This document shows positions 7,325 through 15,793 of a stretch of DNA of 23,933 bases, piece by piece; position 1 is the first letter of the stretch, and every line of letters starts with the position of its first letter. A program made the translations under genes and the position numbers. The notes beneath the pieces are model-generated. The model was not told the origin of the DNA and did not search any database. It was given only the letters and a program-made list of their open reading frames with translations. Origin of the DNA: JAQBFJ01 sp032123435 (lineage in GTDB: Bacteria; Verrucomicrobiota; Kiritimatiellia; UBA8416; JAQBFJ01); contig JAQBFJ010000223.1 in assembly GCA_032123435.1 (NCBI GenBank), positions 1-23,933 of the forward strand. The letters are read 5' to 3'.

Positions 7325-9115
7325 TCAAGCTGTCAGAATCGCCCTGATTCTTCTTGTGCCAGCGCTTGATGATTCTTCTTTGATTATTTTAAATTGCCCC
7401 AATTCCCTGGTGCGTTTGACATGTGGCCCACCACACACTTCTTGGGAGAAATCGCCTATTGTATAAACTTTAACCATCTCTTCGTATTTCCCCCCGAACA
7501 GCGCCGTAGCGCCTTTACTCCTTGCCTCTTCGAGGGTCATTGTTTCCATTGAAACCGGCAGGTCGCGTACTATGACATCATTCACGAGGTTTTCCACTTT
7601 TTGTATTTCTTCAGGTGTCATTTTTTCATGGTGAGAAAAGTCAAAACGAAGACGGTCCGGTGTTATATTTGAACCTTTTTGCTGAACGTGATCGCCCAGG
7701 ACCATTTGCAAGCTCTTATGAAGAAGATGTGTTGCCGTATGCAGGCGCACCGTGACAATAGAGCTGTCAGCCAATCCTCCTTTGAATGCTTTGTCCGCTC
7801 CCTGTCTGGATACTTCCTTGTGTTTATTAAACGCCTTGTCGAAACCATCCTTATCCACCTTGACCCCGCATTCAGCGCATAGTTCCTCGGTAAATTCAAG
7901 GGGGAATCCGCAGGTATCGTAAAGCCTGAAAGCAACACGTCCTGGAACAACATTCTGATTATGCATTTTCATCTGCTCCAGCACTTTGTTGAGTTCTACA
8001 ATGCCGCGATTCAACGTCTTTTCAAATTTCTCTTCTTCACCGACAAGTTCATCTATAATACGATCCTTATTTGATTCCAGCTCGGGATAAGCGTGTTTGT
8101 AGATTTTGATCGCGCGCTCTGCGATGGACCTTGTGAAGCCAACGTCCAATCCGATCATCTTTGCGTATCTTACCGAACGTCTGATCAGTCGTCGCAGAAC
8201 ATACCCCTGCCCCAGGTTTCCAGGAACCATGCCTCGTGCATCGCCAAGTATAAAAACCGAACTACGCATATGGTCGGCAAGTATTCGGAACACCTGGCTT
8301 GTTTTAACGTCATTCCCTATGGTACGGCCTGACTTATCTTCTATTACTTTCATCAAAGGGACGAACAGTTCTGTTTCAAACACTGACCGTTTGCCCTGCA
8401 ACATTGCTGCCGTACGTTCAACGCCCATTCCTGTATCCACATTCTTTTGTTTGAGAGGGACACATTTTCCTTCCCGTGTTTTCTGGTATTGCATAAATAC
8501 ATTGTTCCACACCTCGAAGTATTTGCCGCAGGAACAGCCCGGCCGGCAATCAGAACCGCATACAGGCAGATCTGTATTGATGAACATCTCTGTGTCGGGT
8601 CCACACGGTCCCGTGCCGCCGGGGATTCCCCACCAATTATCCTTGGCTGGCAGTGCGAATATACGTTCCATTGGAATTCCCTGTTTTCTCCATATTGCGA
8701 TAGATTCTTCATCTCTGGATGCATATTCGTTCCCTTCAAAGACCGTTACAGACAGCCTGTCCGGATCCAATCCAAGGTAATCGGAGGAAACAATGAATTC
8801 ATAAGACCATGCAATGGCTTCTTCTTTAAAGTAATCACCAAATGACCAGTTTCCGAGCATTTCAAAGAATGTGAGATGCGACACATCTCCTACTTCATCT
8901 ATATCGCCGGTTCGAATACATTTCTGACAGTTACAAATGCGTTTTCCTGCCGGATGCGGTTCCCCGAGAAGATACGGCACAAGCGGGTGCATACCTGCGG
9001 TGGTAAACAGAACGGTCGGATCATTTTCCGGAACAAGAGAACTGCCGGAAATTACGGCATGTTCCTTCTTTTGGAAAAAAGAAAGGTATTTGGCTTTGAG
9101 TTCATCAGCAGTCAC
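7325..9115 (-). CDS. alaS: Alanyl-tRNA synthetase, compact form lacking the C-terminal domain
   Basis: The enzyme charges tRNA-Ala with alanine in the cytoplasm. At 596 residues it is far shorter than E. coli AlaRS (about 875). It keeps the class II catalytic core (residues 1-240, with FTTAGMHPLVPYLLG and NNVFMQY), the tRNA-recognition middle (LGQGYVLRRLIRRSVRYAK) and the editing/zinc domain with HTATH (459-463) and CGGPH (Cys561, His565). It then ends at SSSAGTRRIRAILTA, so the oligomerisation/C-Ala part is missing. The core has unusual cysteines: CNCQKC at 61-66 and CGSDCRPGCSC at 186-196, possibly a metal site. The start is GTG, with GAGGG about 10 bases upstream. It follows recA by 30 bases, a common linkage. 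The stop is followed at once by another gene, with no C-Ala remnant. Confidence 0.95.
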   Translation of the reverse strand: MTADELKAKYLSFFQKKEHAVISGSSLVPENDPTVLFTTAGMHPLVPYLLGEPHPAGKRICNCQKCIRTGDIDEVGDVSHLTFFEMLGNWSFGDYFKEEAIAWSYEFIVSSDYLGLDPDRLSVTVFEGNEYASRDEESIAIWRKQGIPMERIFALPAKDNWWGIPGGTGPCGPDTEMFINTDLPVCGSDCRPGCSCGKYFEVWNNVFMQYQKTREGKCVPLKQKNVDTGMGVERTAAMLQGKRSVFETELFVPLMKVIEDKSGRTIGNDVKTSQVFRILADHMRSSVFILGDARGMVPGNLGQGYVLRRLIRRSVRYAKMIGLDVGFTRSIAERAIKIYKHAYPELESNKDRIIDELVGEEEKFEKTLNRGIVELNKVLEQMKMHNQNVVPGRVAFRLYDTCGFPLEFTEELCAECGVKVDKDGFDKAFNKHKEVSRQGADKAFKGGLADSSIVTVRLHTATHLLHKSLQMVLGDHVQQKGSNITPDRLRFDFSHHEKMTPEEIQKVENLVNDVIVRDLPVSMETMTLEEARSKGATALFGGKYEEMVKVYTIGDFSQEVCGGPHVKRTRELGQFKIIKEESSSAGTRRIRAILTA

Positions 9116-9145
9116 TGGGGCATTCCCTCGTCCTTAAACGCATTT

Positions 9146-10156
9146 TCAATTCATATGCATCTTTTCTTTGACCTGTTTGATGATCTCATCAGTGACTTCC
9201 GGATTCTCTTTGAGGTAAACCCTTGCCCCTTCATGGCCCTGGCCAATCTGCTTATCACCGAATGAAAGCCATGAACCGCGTTTCGTTACTATTTCGTGTT
9301 GTATGGCAGAATCCAGCACGGAACCTTCCCATGAAATACCTTGCGCGAAAAGTATATCAAACTCAGCTTGAGTAAAGGGTGGCGCTACCTTGTTTTTCAC
9401 CACTTTCACCACAGTGCGGTTGCCTACAACTGTCCCCGCGCTGTCTTTTATTGAAGCTGTCCTTTTTATATTCAATCTTAATGATGAATAGAATTTCAAT
9501 GCCCTGCCGCCCGGTGTTGTTTCGGGATTACCGAACATTACGCCGATTTTCTCGCGGATCTGATTGGTAAAAATACACAGCGTCCTGGAAGATGCAATAA
9601 CTGCTGTCAACTTCCTCATTGCCTGCGACATAAGACGTGCCTGCAGTCCCATGTGAGAGGCCCCCATGTCGCCATCAAGTTCAGCGCGCGGCGTAAGTGC
9701 CGCAACAGAATCGAGCACGATCACATCCAGGGCATTGCTTTTAATGAGTGTTTCCATAATGGTCAACGCTTCTTCCCCAGAAGCAGGTTGTGAAATAAGA
9801 AGATCTTCGATATTAACGCCTATTTTCTTGGTATAACCAGGATCCATCGCATGTTCAGCGTCAATAAACGCTGCCAATCCGCCATTTTTCTGCGCGCTTG
9901 CTATGACATGAAGGGCTAGTGTTGTTTTGCCTGAAGATTCCGGACCGAATACTTCTACTATGCGGCCGCGCGGCAGGCCGCCCACGCCAAGCGCTATATC
10001 AAGCGAAAAAGCACCCGATGAAATGGTTTCTATTTTCTTGTTAAGCTCCGTTTCGCCCATGCGCATTATTGCGCCATCCCCAAATTCTTTTCTGATCTGG
10101 GCAAGTACGGCCTCCAATTCTACAGGCCTGGTTCTTACTGCAACTTTCTTAGACAT
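9146..10156 (-). CDS. recA: Recombinase RecA
   Basis: RecA forms filaments on single-stranded DNA, drives strand exchange and triggers LexA cleavage. The 336-residue product has the Walker A GPESSGKTT (71-79), the DVIVLDSVAALTPRAELDGD Walker B region, a MSQAMRKLT and FTNQIREKIGVMFGNPETTP L2 loop, and a short C-terminal tail ending KEKMHMN. No intein is present. The ATG at 10156 is separated by one base from the cinA stop and preceded by the strong ribosome site AAGGAGGGAG (10163-10172), which lies inside the end of cinA, so the two genes are probably translated in sequence. No LexA-type operator is recognisable just upstream, and recA probably shares a transcript with lpxD, galE and cinA. Confidence 0.98.
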   Translation of the reverse strand: MSKKVAVRTRPVELEAVLAQIRKEFGDGAIMRMGETELNKKIETISSGAFSLDIALGVGGLPRGRIVEVFGPESSGKTTLALHVIASAQKNGGLAAFIDAEHAMDPGYTKKIGVNIEDLLISQPASGEEALTIMETLIKSNALDVIVLDSVAALTPRAELDGDMGASHMGLQARLMSQAMRKLTAVIASSRTLCIFTNQIREKIGVMFGNPETTPGGRALKFYSSLRLNIKRTASIKDSAGTVVGNRTVVKVVKNKVAPPFTQAEFDILFAQGISWEGSVLDSAIQHEIVTKRGSWLSFGDKQIGQGHEGARVYLKENPEVTDEIIKQVKEKMHMN

Positions 10157-10157
10157 T

Positions 10158-10673
10158 TTATACTCCCTCCTTTTTCATAAAGTCCCTTACCATCTCCAGA
10201 GCGCTTTTAACGCTCAATTCCTTTATTCTTGTTCTATCTTGCCCTGAAAAATCGAACCTTGCCACCCGGCAATGCCTGCCATCCGCCAGCCCAATGAACA
10301 CAAGGCCAACCGGCTTTGCAGTGGAACCGCCGGAAGGACCGGCTATTCCCGTTATGCCAAGACCTATATCAGCATCAAATCTTCCACGAACGCTCAGTGC
10401 CATATGTCGTGCTACCGCTTCGCTTACAGCCCCTTCTTTCATCAAGAGTTCACGTGTTACGCCCAGTACTTTCATTTTGATCTGATTCGAATACACAATA
10501 ACTCCTCCAAGAAAATATGCCGAACTGCCGCTTACTGACGTTATCCTGTGTCCAGCCAAACCGCCCGTGCATGATTCGGCCACGGCAATAGTCAGTCTTT
10601 TCTCGGTCAAAAGACGACCAATTTCTTCTTCCAGTTCATATTCATTGAACTGTGTGTCACCTTGTTCTGTCAC
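10158..10673 (-). CDS. pncC: CinA C-terminal domain protein, nicotinamide-nucleotide amidase (PncC family)
   Basis: The product corresponds to the stand-alone C-terminal domain of CinA, which deamidates nicotinamide mononucleotide to nicotinate mononucleotide in pyridine nucleotide recycling. The 171 residues include the characteristic AVAESCTGGL (about 30-39), GSSAYFLGGVIVYSNQIK, LMKEGAVSEAVARHMA and GITGIAGPSGGSTAKPVG segments. The N-terminal MoCF-like domain of full-length CinA is absent, so the ADP-ribose pyrophosphatase part is not encoded here. The start is GTG with AGAGGATCC about ten bases upstream. The linkage cinA-recA is common in bacteria. Its 3' end carries the recA ribosome site. 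Confidence 0.93.
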   Translation of the reverse strand: MTEQGDTQFNEYELEEEIGRLLTEKRLTIAVAESCTGGLAGHRITSVSGSSAYFLGGVIVYSNQIKMKVLGVTRELLMKEGAVSEAVARHMALSVRGRFDADIGLGITGIAGPSGGSTAKPVGLVFIGLADGRHCRVARFDFSGQDRTRIKELSVKSALEMVRDFMKKEGV

Positions 10674-10700
10674 AACACGGATCCTCTTTTCAAGGCGTTA

Positions 10701-11672
10701 TTATCCAATATATCCGTCTGGATGCGCTTTGTGCCAGTTCCAAGCGCTTTCAACAATGTTGCCCAAACTCTGAAAAGCCGGTTTCCATCCCAGTATCTTC
10801 CTGGCTTTTTCTGCTGATGCTATAAGGCTGGGCGGATCTCCGGGCCGGCGCGGCCCCTTTTCCACTGGTATCGGCAGTCCTGTAACCTTACGTGCTGTTT
10901 CAATAACTTCAGCTACTGAATATCCACAACCATAGCCCAGATTAAACGCACCCGACTGGTCGGATTCCAAAGCCAGGATATGCGCCTGGGCAAGATCAAC
11001 CACATGAATGTAATCTCTCAGGCAAGTTCCATCGGGTGTATTGTAATCGTCGCCGAAAACACTGATGCTTTTTCTCTTACCCAACGCCACTTGCAGTACG
11101 ATTGGTATTAAATGCGTTTCAGGGTCATGGTCTTCGCCGAATCTATCCGTTGCGCCGCACACATTGAAGTAGCGCAAAAACACCGTTTGCGTATCATGAA
11201 TCTCGTGATACCACTTGAAAATCTTTTCACAGATCAGTTTTGATTCACCATACGGGTTAGTAGGTTTTTGGACCGTATCCTCCGTTATCGGCATGTGTTC
11301 CGGTTCACCATAGGTGGCACAAGTGGAAGAAAACACGATCTTCCGGACATTTGCTTCCAACATGGCTTCCGCCAGGTTTATGCATCCGGCCACATTATTG
11401 TTAAAATACAATTCCGGGTGTTTCATGGATTCAGGAACGAGCGCATAAGCGGCAAAATGCATTACAGCATCCGGCTTAACATTCTCCAGTGTCTGACCGA
11501 TCTTGCTCCTGTCGCGAAGATCGCCTTCTACAAAAGTACATCTTTTGTCCACGGCTTGCCTGTGTCCACGTTCCAAATTATCGAACACAAACACTTCATG
11601 CCCTGAATTCAAGAGCAATTCAGCAGTGACACTGCCGATATAACCTGCTCCACCAGTAACAAGAACCCTCAT
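10701..11672 (-). CDS. galE: UDP-glucose 4-epimerase
   Basis: GalE interconverts UDP-glucose and UDP-galactose, supplying galactosyl units for surface polysaccharide and lipopolysaccharide. The 323-residue protein is an extended short-chain dehydrogenase: NAD-binding GGAGYIGS at 7-14, conserved HFAAYALVPES, SSTCATYGEP with the catalytic-site serine/threonine near 115-117, and the YGESK catalytic pair Tyr141/Lys145. NAGG-type substrate-loop text and GLPIPVEKGPRRPGDPPSL near 260-280 are typical of the family. Its ATG overlaps the lpxD stop as ATGA, and GGGGAAA in the lpxD 3' end can serve as ribosome site, suggesting translational coupling. Specificity for UDP-N-acetyl sugars cannot be excluded from sequence alone. 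Confidence 0.93.
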   Translation of the reverse strand: MRVLVTGGAGYIGSVTAELLLNSGHEVFVFDNLERGHRQAVDKRCTFVEGDLRDRSKIGQTLENVKPDAVMHFAAYALVPESMKHPELYFNNNVAGCINLAEAMLEANVRKIVFSSTCATYGEPEHMPITEDTVQKPTNPYGESKLICEKIFKWYHEIHDTQTVFLRYFNVCGATDRFGEDHDPETHLIPIVLQVALGKRKSISVFGDDYNTPDGTCLRDYIHVVDLAQAHILALESDQSGAFNLGYGCGYSVAEVIETARKVTGLPIPVEKGPRRPGDPPSLIASAEKARKILGWKPAFQSLGNIVESAWNWHKAHPDGYIG

Positions 11673-12709
11673 GTATTTTCCCCGGCTTTTTCAATTTCAT
11701 CAAGACGTTTTTCAATTTCAGTAACTCGTTTTCTTAATACAGGCAGGCGCATCATTTCGGCATGTCGCTTAGTTGCTTTATCATGCGACATAGCTGGAAA
11801 TCCCGACACAAAGGAAGCGGGCGGAACATCTTTTGTAACACCGGATTTCCCGCCGATAACCGCGTTATCGCCTATTTTTAAGTGACCGGCAACCCCGGCC
11901 TGCCCGCCGAACTGAACATTCCTGCCTATTGTTGCACTTCCGGCAATACCTACTTGAGCCGCCATAGCGGTATTATCACCTATTCTCACATTGTGTGCAA
12001 TCTGAACCAGATTATCAATTTTTACACCATTTCCTATCACAGTTTTGCCGAATCTAGCCCTGTCGATCGTGGTATTAGCGCCTATTTCAACATCATCACC
12101 TATTTCAACAACGCCGATCTGAGGAATTTTCTTCCAAAGCCTGCCATCCTGAACATATCCAAAGCCATCACTCCCGATAACAACCCCATTATGTATTACT
12201 ACCCGGCTTCCTATTTTACAGCGTTCTCTTATGCTTACGTGCGGATAGAACTTGCATTCACAACCTATAACGGTTTCATGCCCAACATAACAACCAGCGC
12301 AGATTACAGTGCCGCTCCCTATTTTAACGCCCGGCTCCAGGACACACCATGGCCCTACGCTAACATCCTTTTCCAATTCAAAATCATTGGCTACAACAGC
12401 CGTTTTGTGCACACCAGGTGCATACATGACGGGAGTCGGCGCAAACATTCCAGCAACCTGAACAAACGCTGAGTCCGGACTCTCAACACGAATAACAGCG
12501 CAGGAACTTTTGCCTGTCCAGCCGCGATCAACAATAACCACTGATGCTTTCGTCTCACCTATTGCCCATGCATAACGCTGATTTGACAGAAATGTTATAT
12601 CTCCCGCTTTCGCGTCAAGAATACCCGCCACCCCCGTAATACAAACTGAACCGTCTCCATCCAGGACGCCGCTAATTTTCTCAGCTATTTCGGAAACTGT
12701 AATAGGCAT
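11669..12709 (-). CDS. lpxD: UDP-3-O-(3-hydroxyacyl)glucosamine N-acyltransferase
   Basis: LpxD adds the second acyl chain in lipid A synthesis, so an outer membrane with lipopolysaccharide is implied. The 346-residue product has the N-terminal uridine-binding domain (residues 1-95, with GDITFLSNQRYA), then a left-handed beta-helix of hexapeptide repeats (about 100-300) containing the catalytic-type histidine in QIAHNVRIGDN and the GSDGFGY segment. It ends with a helical tail (RKRVTEIEKRLDEIEK). I chose the ATG at 12709 because GGAG lies 8 bases upstream and the sequence matches the usual LpxD N-terminus; an ATG at 12745 would place the start inside the candidate promoter region. It overlaps galE by 4 bases. 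Confidence 0.95.
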   Translation of the reverse strand: MPITVSEIAEKISGVLDGDGSVCITGVAGILDAKAGDITFLSNQRYAWAIGETKASVVIVDRGWTGKSSCAVIRVESPDSAFVQVAGMFAPTPVMYAPGVHKTAVVANDFELEKDVSVGPWCVLEPGVKIGSGTVICAGCYVGHETVIGCECKFYPHVSIRERCKIGSRVVIHNGVVIGSDGFGYVQDGRLWKKIPQIGVVEIGDDVEIGANTTIDRARFGKTVIGNGVKIDNLVQIAHNVRIGDNTAMAAQVGIAGSATIGRNVQFGGQAGVAGHLKIGDNAVIGGKSGVTKDVPPASFVSGFPAMSHDKATKRHAEMMRLPVLRKRVTEIEKRLDEIEKAGENT

Positions 12710-12746
12710 GGCATGTTCTCCACTCAATAACGAACTAGAATACAAG

Positions 12747-12775
12747 ACAATAAGCTAGATCCACGATTCTTTCAA
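12747..12775 (-). promoter_or_regulatory. Candidate sigma-70-type promoter for lpxD-galE-cinA-recA
   Basis: TTGAAA (12770-12775) and TATTGT (12747-12752) on the minus strand are separated by exactly 17 bases. The -35 box matches consensus at 5 of 6 and the -10 box at 4 of 6. The implied transcript start, near 12740, would leave about 30 bases before the lpxD ATG at 12709. It lies in the 93-base gap after skp. Confidence 0.4.
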
Positions 12776-12802
12776 CTCATCAATACTAAAAGACTCTATT
12801 TA

Positions 12803-13381
12803 CTATTCATCACTTTTTTGGCGCAATGGACTAATTATCCTGAGAATGTTCTCTGTTATATCGATTTTTTCCTCAGTGTAGACCACTGTCTTTACCCCGT
12901 TTCCGCCTATACCAGATGAATCCAGAACCAAACTGAAGTTCTTCTCTTTTGCATATTTATGAACCAGAACACGAATCTTGGATTCAAGCTTCTGCCGCAT
13001 ACGTCGACCTTGGTCTGAAATCTGATTTTGCCGAATATCAGCAGTTTGCTGTTTTTCCTGTTCTCTTTCTTTCAGATCAGCCAACTTCTTCTCTGCGAGC
13101 TTCATTGTTTTTACACGAACTTCTTCTGTAACTGTCTTATCCCGAGATTCAGCTAAAATCGCATTTATTTCCTTTTTAAGTTCTTCGATGACTGTCATCA
13201 TCTCGTTCTGTTCCGCATCAAATTCCTCAATTTGTTTTTCCAGTACCAGTCGATCGGAATTCATATCCGGATGAAAATTCATGACACGCAGCATGTCTAC
13301 AACTGCTATATTGCTGTCCGCACACCAAGCGGTCATCGCAAAGACGGCAACAACAACAGAAAGAAACCATTTTCTCTTCAT
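12803..13381 (-). CDS. skp: Periplasmic chaperone of the OmpH/Skp family
   Basis: Skp binds unfolded outer-membrane proteins in the periplasm and hands them to the BAM complex. The 192-residue product has a signal peptide (MKRKWFLSVVVAVFAMTAWCA, cleavage near residue 20), the family opening strand IAVVDMLRVMN, a long charged coiled-coil (about 45-140) and a terminal strand region with FSLVLDSSGIGG. The length and layout match OmpH-like proteins (PF03938). The ATG has GGAG six bases upstream. It follows bamA by 34 bases, the classical bamA-skp-lpxD order. The candidate lpxD promoter lies after its stop codon. Confidence 0.92.
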   Translation of the reverse strand: MKRKWFLSVVVAVFAMTAWCADSNIAVVDMLRVMNFHPDMNSDRLVLEKQIEEFDAEQNEMMTVIEELKKEINAILAESRDKTVTEEVRVKTMKLAEKKLADLKEREQEKQQTADIRQNQISDQGRRMRQKLESKIRVLVHKYAKEKNFSLVLDSSGIGGNGVKTVVYTEEKIDITENILRIISPLRQKSDE

Positions 13382-13415
13382 AAGAGCTCCAGTATCAGCA
13401 ACGGTTAATATTACG

Positions 13416-15785
13416 TCAGTAATCGTATCCTATCCAAACAACCCATTTATCCTGATTCGTTACATCGTCATCTTTTTTTAACGGCCACGCGTAATCAACT
13501 CTAACAGGGAACCCCGGCAGATCGAGCCTTATTCCTAAGCCTGCACTTGAAGCCAGTTTCCCAAAATCCATCTCATACGGTTCTGACCACACATTGCCAA
13601 TATCATAAAATCCTGCAAAACGCATTTTGCTGGCCAGCCGGATATTGTATTCTGCGCTGGCCATAGCAAGACTTTTCCCTCCATATGGTCTGTATCTGCT
13701 TTCATCATCTCCTATCCTGTATGCTTTGGGCCCCACTTCTCTATAATCATATCCGCGTATCGTATTACCTCCTCCGACAAAGAGTCGTTCCGCGTATGGA
13801 ACCTGCCCGCCGTCTCCGTATGCCTCTACCACCTCACATCTCACCAGCAGACTCAATACGTGCTTGAACCACAGGGGCACGTAATGCTTAACTCGCGTCC
13901 CCATCCCGTATATATCGACATCGCCCGCGAGGAGACCGCCTGAAGCATAGCTGAACAGACTCGCGCGAGTACCACGCGTAGAAACGAAAGGATTATCACG
14001 CGTATCACGCGTTACAGAGACCTTAAAGGAGCTTTTCAGTAAGTCATCCTCATCAAAGCTCAGCGTTTCACTGCCATCCCTTTCAACATCGACATAAACA
14101 TAAACATTCGTATCTTTCATCTCGTTAACTTTTTCCAATTCATACTGAAAACTTATTCGATCAAAAGCTGAAAGAGGCTTTGTGATTGTTAACGCGAGGC
14201 CCTTTTTATTTATTTCGTAACTGCTGTATTTCCTGTAACTCTTATAAAGATCAACTCCAAACGAGAGTTGTCTATCCATAAACCATGGCTCGACAAAAGA
14301 CAGATTATATTGTTCTCGTTTCGACCCCATTTCCGCGCTTAATTTCAGTTTTTGCCCGCCTCCGGTAAATGCAGGCCAGTTCGCTATGTCAAAATTGCCC
14401 TGAGATATTTCCGCGAATCCCATTATGTTATCAATGCTTGAAAAGCCGGCGCCAAGCATGAATTGTCCTGACCTCTTTTCCGCAACTTCGAACACCAGAT
14501 CTTTGACATCATTAACTGCGGTATTTTCCGGATGAGTACGGATCTCTGACAGGAATCCGAGATTTCTAAGCCTGCTCTCGCTTATTCTTACTTTTCTGGC
14601 GTTATAAACATCGCCCGGATCAACCACTATTTCACGCCTGATAACCTTGTCCCTTGTCTGGGTATTGCCGCGAATACGGATATTCCTTATCTTTACAAGT
14701 TGTCCTTCTGCTAATAAAAACATGACATCAATGGTCTGTTTTGATTTATCTGGAACAAGAACAAGCCGGACGCCCGTATTCATATAACCACGGTCACCAT
14801 AATAATCTCTCAAAGCCTGTGACGATCTATCTATCGCACTTTTTGATGCAACATCACCCGTTTTAACAGTAATGACCTTTTTTAATTCCTGCTCTGGGAA
14901 TATTGACACTCCTTCCAATGCCAGATTTCCGATACGGTACTGATCTCCTTCAGACAGGCGGACGGTTAATTTCAGATCACTGCCGGGATCCCCGGTTACC
15001 AGCAGCGGCTCCACAACGGCATCCAGCAACCCATTATCAATGCATATTTTTCTGATCTCCGACTGAGCGGCCTTAAATTCAGCGTTGTCATACCTGCGTT
15101 TCCAGAAGATCCTGAAAGGATTCCATCGTGACGGTTGTTTGACAATCTTTCTAATAACGCTTGTCGGCACTTTTTTATTACCGACAATATCCACGCTTTT
15201 GATTCGCGTCCGTTTCCCCTCGTCGATCTTAAGAATCACATTAGCAAGGCCATTGGACGGATCAACTATTTCTATTTTCGCCTGCGCATTGACATCTGAA
15301 TAATAATGTTCAAAATACTTTTCCTTTACCTTGTTCAGGTTGATATTCACCAGTTGCTCATCTATAAAATCACCTTTTCTCAGAGCCATCAATTTTTGGA
15401 TCTTTGACTTGCTGAAATGTCTGACTCCAATAACTTCAACAGGATTGGCCAGCTTTAACTTTCCCTCCACAACGTAGACAAGAATCACCCCGTCATCCAC
15501 GGGCTCAAGCTCCGCACCAGCGTATGAAAAAAAACCTGTATCAAGAATCGTCTTTATGTCTCTTGAAAGCGCAAATCTGTCCAATTCAAATCCAGCCTTT
15601 GTGCTTACATGTGAGAGCACAAATTCCTCATTGATGGAGCCAGATCCAATGTCTCTTACGCGTATTTCCTTTACTATAGGTATTGTGGTCTGGCCATGGA
15701 CGACTGACAGTGCCAGCGATGAAATCAGGAAAAGTGAAAAAGCACATGCGTAATGCAGTAATGTTCGACTATGCCGGAGATCCAT
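13416..15785 (-). CDS. bamA: Outer-membrane protein assembly factor BamA
   Basis: BamA is the beta-barrel core of the complex that inserts outer-membrane proteins. The 789-residue product has a signal peptide (about residues 10-31), five POTRA repeats up to about residue 420 (recurring VRIRGN/GNKKVP-type strands such as VDIVGNKKVPTSVI and IRNIRIRGNTQTRD) and a C-terminal barrel with the conserved VRGY-like lid motif here as IRGYDYREVGP and the GTRASL strand region. It ends with an aromatic residue (WIGYDY), as expected for the barrel insertion signal. The start lies 8 bases after the dnaB stop and there is a GGAGGAGG about 13 bases upstream of the ATG, inside dnaB. With skp and lpxD it forms an envelope-biogenesis block. 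Confidence 0.96.
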   Translation of the reverse strand: MDLRHSRTLLHYACAFSLFLISSLALSVVHGQTTIPIVKEIRVRDIGSGSINEEFVLSHVSTKAGFELDRFALSRDIKTILDTGFFSYAGAELEPVDDGVILVYVVEGKLKLANPVEVIGVRHFSKSKIQKLMALRKGDFIDEQLVNINLNKVKEKYFEHYYSDVNAQAKIEIVDPSNGLANVILKIDEGKRTRIKSVDIVGNKKVPTSVIRKIVKQPSRWNPFRIFWKRRYDNAEFKAAQSEIRKICIDNGLLDAVVEPLLVTGDPGSDLKLTVRLSEGDQYRIGNLALEGVSIFPEQELKKVITVKTGDVASKSAIDRSSQALRDYYGDRGYMNTGVRLVLVPDKSKQTIDVMFLLAEGQLVKIRNIRIRGNTQTRDKVIRREIVVDPGDVYNARKVRISESRLRNLGFLSEIRTHPENTAVNDVKDLVFEVAEKRSGQFMLGAGFSSIDNIMGFAEISQGNFDIANWPAFTGGGQKLKLSAEMGSKREQYNLSFVEPWFMDRQLSFGVDLYKSYRKYSSYEINKKGLALTITKPLSAFDRISFQYELEKVNEMKDTNVYVYVDVERDGSETLSFDEDDLLKSSFKVSVTRDTRDNPFVSTRGTRASLFSYASGGLLAGDVDIYGMGTRVKHYVPLWFKHVLSLLVRCEVVEAYGDGGQVPYAERLFVGGGNTIRGYDYREVGPKAYRIGDDESRYRPYGGKSLAMASAEYNIRLASKMRFAGFYDIGNVWSEPYEMDFGKLASSAGLGIRLDLPGFPVRVDYAWPLKKDDDVTNQDKWVVWIGYDY

Positions 15786-15793
15786 TGTTATTC

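Noticed and set aside
8106..8780. A 224-codon open frame on the plus strand
   Set aside because: It lies opposite alaS, which is certain from its motifs, and its translation has no protein-like features.
11882..12472. A 196-codon open frame on the plus strand
   Set aside because: It lies opposite the hexapeptide-repeat part of lpxD; its regular pattern comes from those repeats.
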